Assembly: GCF_003590095.1 (NCBI RefSeq) | Contig: NC_039488.1 | Location: 3,658,001-3,722,000 of the forward strand | Source: Trichoplusia ni | Lineage: Eukaryota > Arthropoda > Insecta > Lepidoptera > Noctuidae | DNA length: 64,000 nucleotides | Direction of reading: 5' to 3' | In this document: positions 60,501 through 64,000 of the stretch, in pieces | Layout of the letters: every line of letters starts with the position of its first letter | Numbering within the stretch: position 1 is the stretch's first letter | Made by a program: the position numbers and the translations under genes | Notes under the pieces: generated by a model | The model's input: the letters and a program-made list of their open reading frames with translations, nothing else | What the model was told of the DNA's origin: nothing | Database searches by the model: none

Positions 60501-61526
60501 GTTTTAGAGAAAAAAAACGTAGTTTCCTAGATATGAGCAGCCTAATGTTAGAAACTATAAAGTGTGTGATTTTATCCGAAGGCCTACCCTTTTAGACGTT
60601 ACATCACACCACCGTTAATCTCATAGACCATTGATCGAAAAACGTTTAAGATAAAACCGGGTTTAAAAAATAACAGCTCGCCAGTGACGTCAATAAATCA
60701 TTGCGGGTCGTTACGCCCCGCGCTCCCCTGTCAGTGCTACGCGAAAATGCGCAAAAACATCCCAAATCTGTCTGGACCCACCCTTGTAATCGCTAGATAA
60801 TGGGTGCGGATTGAAAAATCATCCTCGCTATATGTTAAAGGCATGCAGGCCCAGTTGCGCCCGTAATTTGTCATTGCGGTTCTGTTTAAGGTTAGCTAAG
60901 GTTATTATTAATGACTGCGATCAATTTTGCAATGAGGGTTGCAGATTATGTGTGGATTTTGCCGCGTTTCCCCTATGGCTATTTCGAAATCATTTGTTTC
61001 TTTTTTCATTTGACATTTCTGAAATTGAAACTGGTGATGAATATTTATGACCAGTGCTTTTTACAATGTAAATACATAGCTATGCTTTACGAAATATATT
61101 TGATTCCATTGTCAAATAGAAATAGGATACATCAAATATTTCTTGTATAACTATTCCCAACATTTGTCATGCAAAGAGGACATAAACACGTTATGAGAAA
61201 GACGCCGCTATACATCGTTTATTACGCTGTCTTACTTCCACATCAACAACGGTCTTTTGAGTGTAGGAATAAATGTAACAAACATTTTTTTAATCTATTG
61301 TAGACGAGGCTTCAGTACACTCAAGGTGACTATGCCAGCCCCATGGGTGCTTTCATTTTAATTACTTCATTTATACATAGTTCCCCGTTCTTTCACTCCT
61401 CTCTCTCAGGCAAATTTTCATAAAGCCATACAAAACCATACATTCCTCAGATACTGGTTGCTTCAAAAGTACATTGACACTCCCATTAAATATAACAAAC
61501 CTTGTTAGCAAGAAATATGTAATTTC

Positions 61527-61559
61527 TATATTAAAGAGAATTGTATTCTCTTCAATATA
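61527..61559. repeat. Near-perfect inverted repeat, 15-bp arms
   Basis: TATATTAAAGAGAAT, loop TGT, ATTCTCTTCAATATA, with 14 of 15 pairs Watson-Crick and one G-T type pair. Confidence 0.75.
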
Positions 61560-62087
61560 CAAATTTTGTATAGACTTTCCTAATAAAATAACGTACGGTA
61601 ATGATCAATGCAAACGAAACGTCAATTTACGAATTTATATTAAACATGCAAATTTCATCACTTATGCACTAAATGTGCCAATTATCGAACACTGGTGTAA
61701 CAGACATTTCGAATGCTATAACTAAATTATGTAGTGTCACGAGCCCAATTTTAAATGAACGTCTGACATATTGTTTGGATTATATTCGGCCATCATTAAC
61801 TTATAGAACACCGTGTTATTGTAAATAGAACTTTAAGTAACAAGGGCCAAGGTAGAATTTTCCATGATGGGATCACAAAAAAAATCGTGTTTACCGAATG
61901 TTGGACAGTAATAATTAAATGCTGGAAACGAACTGATTTATCTGTTCGTCAATTATAAATGAATTCACATTATTTCAAGTGCAAGGAGTATTGATATTAT
62001 GTTTTTTACTTAAAGATAGATACTGAAAATCTACTGGAAGGTAATTTAGATTAACAATGCGATGAATACGTCACGTACGTACCTATA

Positions 62088-62150
62088 TGGTCACCCATCC
62101 ACGGACCGCCCATATTAAGCGTAATTTAACGTGTGATCGATTAATTTGTA
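62088..62150 (+). repeat. Interspersed 'tggtcacccatc' repeat
   Basis: 'TGGTCACCCATCCACGGACC' is followed by 'AATTTAACGTGTGATCG', in the same order as at 6808. Confidence 0.45.
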
Positions 62151-62396
62151 CAGTGTAACTGGGCTTAGCAAGCTCCTCCAATAAGAGAGATGATGAACAC
62201 AAACAACAGCTCATGGTCAAGTGACATCTCGACCACTGTTCGACAACTATTATTAGAAATGTCACGAATGTATGGAGTTGACGGGTCAAAGTCACATGAC
62301 TAATCGTAACGAAATGTCATGGCCATACAACTGAGATTTTATAATCAACACTTGCAATTGTAAGGTCACGTTGCTTAAGGGGCAGCAGAATTTGAC

Positions 62397-62641
62397 GGGC
62401 CTGTTGATCTAGTGGTTAGTGACCCTGACTGCTATACCGGAGGTCGTGGGTTCGATTCCCGCCCAGGACAAATGTTGTGTGATGAGCATGATCATTTGTT
62501 CTGGTGTCTGGGTGTAGTTTATCTATAATATGTATGTATTTAGGAATATATTATTAAGTTTATCAGTTGTCTGGTTACCATAACACAAGCTCTGCTTAGC
62601 TTGGGATCAGATAACCGTGTGTGAGTTGACAAAAAAAAAAA
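62397..62641 (+). mobile_element. tRNA-derived SINE of the same family, well-preserved, poly(A) tail
   Basis: The head GGGCCTGTTGATCTAGTGG plus B box GGGTTCGATTCCC is intact, and the copy ends in about eleven A residues (62631-62641). Both boxes are closer to a functional Pol III promoter than in the 25.9 kb copy, suggesting a younger insertion. Confidence 0.75.
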
Positions 62642-63154
62642 GAACCAAAAAGCATTTTTATCATGAAATCTATATATAAGGTGCAATGAAATATCGAATC
62701 GTTTAGGTTTTTTATCCCAAAGCATAGCATAGTTTTTCACAGCATGCAGTTAAAAAAAAAACCTGCATCATTTGTTATCATATTATTCTTACAATTAATG
62801 CCGCGGCCAACGACCCTGTTCCCAACGGTATTCATATTTCATCCATATGATATGAGCACATCATTAGCATTCGAAAATCTACTTCTGCTACTGACATATT
62901 GAGTTCTATAAATTAATTTTGTATATTTCGAAAAATATTTGTGTTTATGTTATATTTCAATTTGGTTCTGTCATGTAACAGCCAAACGATTCAAATCCAA
63001 CCTAGTAAATATTGTAGTGTCCATCTCATTTTGAATAGTTTCCAAAGAAATGTAAGCATTATTTTTAAATAAACAGAGCTTCTTATATATCTAAATCTTC
63101 TTTTTTAGTAAAAAACTATTTGTTTTTATACATGTTAATACGTGTTTCGATAGG

Positions 63155-63562
63155 ATGAAAACATCGATTCGAACATTAAACGACAAATTACCTACCCGTT
63201 GCACAAAGCTTGATCAAATTAAAATCAGAATAGAAAATTGTCTACAAACTTTTGACTATCATCATCCAATCTATGCAATGTCTTTTCATACAATTTTCTT
63301 TCAGATCCATTCTACTATTCTGGCAACAGACTTTGACAGCGTCACCGGACTATCAAAGTCCAATTTCTCTTTGTTTGTTTGTTTCTCTTCAGTTTTCGTC
63401 CATAGCCATTTACAATCAATGATCCGAGATACGTCGGCTAAGGGCAAGCCAAGCGGCGATCATATGTCAAGCTTGGCACAGACAGGCGATCGCATTGTGG
63501 CCAGATGGGTTATTGACCTTTGCCTATGGTTCACCTCTCATGTGCAATCAGATCAGGCCTAA
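63155..63562 (+). CDS. Hypothetical ORF, 135 residues
   Basis: It runs ATG to TAA and is the longest ATG frame in the last 20 kb (MKTSIRTLNDKLPTRCTKLD ... FTSHVQSDQA). There is no recognised domain. The 3' third is locally G+C-richer (GGCAAGCCAAGCGGCGATCA). Length alone is weak evidence in this sequence. Confidence 0.15.
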   Translation: MKTSIRTLNDKLPTRCTKLDQIKIRIENCLQTFDYHHPIYAMSFHTIFFQIHSTILATDFDSVTGLSKSNFSLFVCFSSVFVHSHLQSMIRDTSAKGKPSGDHMSSLAQTGDRIVARWVIDLCLWFTSHVQSDQA

Positions 63563-64000
63563 CGTGTGTACCTGTCTTGGTCTGCAACGTCTATTATTAC
63601 AAACAATTAATTTATTGCACTTTGTGTTATGTTTCCGATAGCCGAGCTATGATAAGACAGTCTAGTTAAGTGTTGATGGACTGAGAACATGCGTATGCGT
63701 ACATACATACACATGGGTATTATTGGTTTTCGATTATTTTATTTTTCTAATTCATGATTGTTTTTTTTTTGTATTTGATACTAGTTTTGCTGTTGTACGC
63801 TTCTTTTGCATATAGCAATAATAATGTATAAGTTACACTGTATACAATGTTGAATTTTTAAGGGTAACTTATGGAGAGATTCGTGCCGGTTTTTCTCCAT
63901 AAGAACGACTTTTCTAAATCTTTCACCTACAGTCATTACTGTACCGTTTTGAAAGTGCCTGTTAAAAGGCCCACTTGAAGTTAACACTTATGATTTTTTA

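Larger units (their letters stand above)
55921..62087. other. No confident gene (55921-62087) apart from the CpG-rich block at 57.5 kb
   Basis: A+T-rich with no repeat that I can name. A G+C-rich patch at 60685-60800 begins with TGACGTCA (a CRE-type octamer) and contains GCGGGTCGTTACGCCCCGCG, an imperfect fold-back. This may be regulatory but is unproven. Confidence 0.4.

Noticed and set aside
62397..62470. Apparent tRNA gene (good B box, partial cloverleaf)
   Set aside because: The head is shared with the 25.9 kb SINE copy and is followed by the same body and a poly(A) tail.
1..64000. CRISPR array or bacterial defence-type operon
   Set aside because: No regularly spaced direct repeats of 25-40 bp and no compact gene clusters; everything visible is insect-like.

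Overview
The window looks like 64 kb of lepidopteran (moth or butterfly) nuclear DNA. It is A+T-rich and gene-poor, and it is full of short interspersed elements I recognise as typical of Lepidoptera: tRNA-derived SINEs, Helitron-like non-autonomous elements that begin TC and end CTAG, RTE-type LINE 3' ends with GAT/ATG tails, and an intact single-ORF non-LTR retrotransposon of the Dong/R4 type. There are no bacterial operons, no CRISPR array and no rRNA. The tRNA-like stretches are all SINE heads.

Only two protein-coding genes are certain. At 10110-10796 (+) there is a complete, intronless gene for the alpha-N-terminal protein methyltransferase NTMT1 (METTL11A). At 39303-42884 (-) there is an uninterrupted 1193-residue reverse transcriptase/restriction-like endonuclease ORF inside an approximately 3.9 kb Dong/R4-like element. 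That element splits a TTA/TAA microsatellite which itself looks like the tail of an older LINE, so the insertion is nested.

Region by region: 1-9.7 kb is intergenic or intronic DNA with SINE copies and three exon-like blocks. 9.7-11.2 kb holds NTMT1 with nearby repeats. 11-39 kb is mostly silent sequence with Helitron-like elements, SINEs, a three-unit tandem array at 20 kb, LINE 3' ends and several exon-like blocks. 39-43 kb is the Dong/R4 element. 43-64 kb is again mostly unrecognised A+T-rich DNA with scattered repeats, a perfect 26-bp palindrome over a predicted splice donor near 54.7 kb, and a fresh SINE near 62.4 kb.

Because lepidopteran genes have short exons and long introns, I also looked for open frames bounded by good splice signals. 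A dozen or so are listed as candidate exons at low confidence; some will be chance. I could not assign any of them to a known family, and none is linked to another except the pair of signals around 54.3-54.7 kb. I see no pathway linking the two certain genes.
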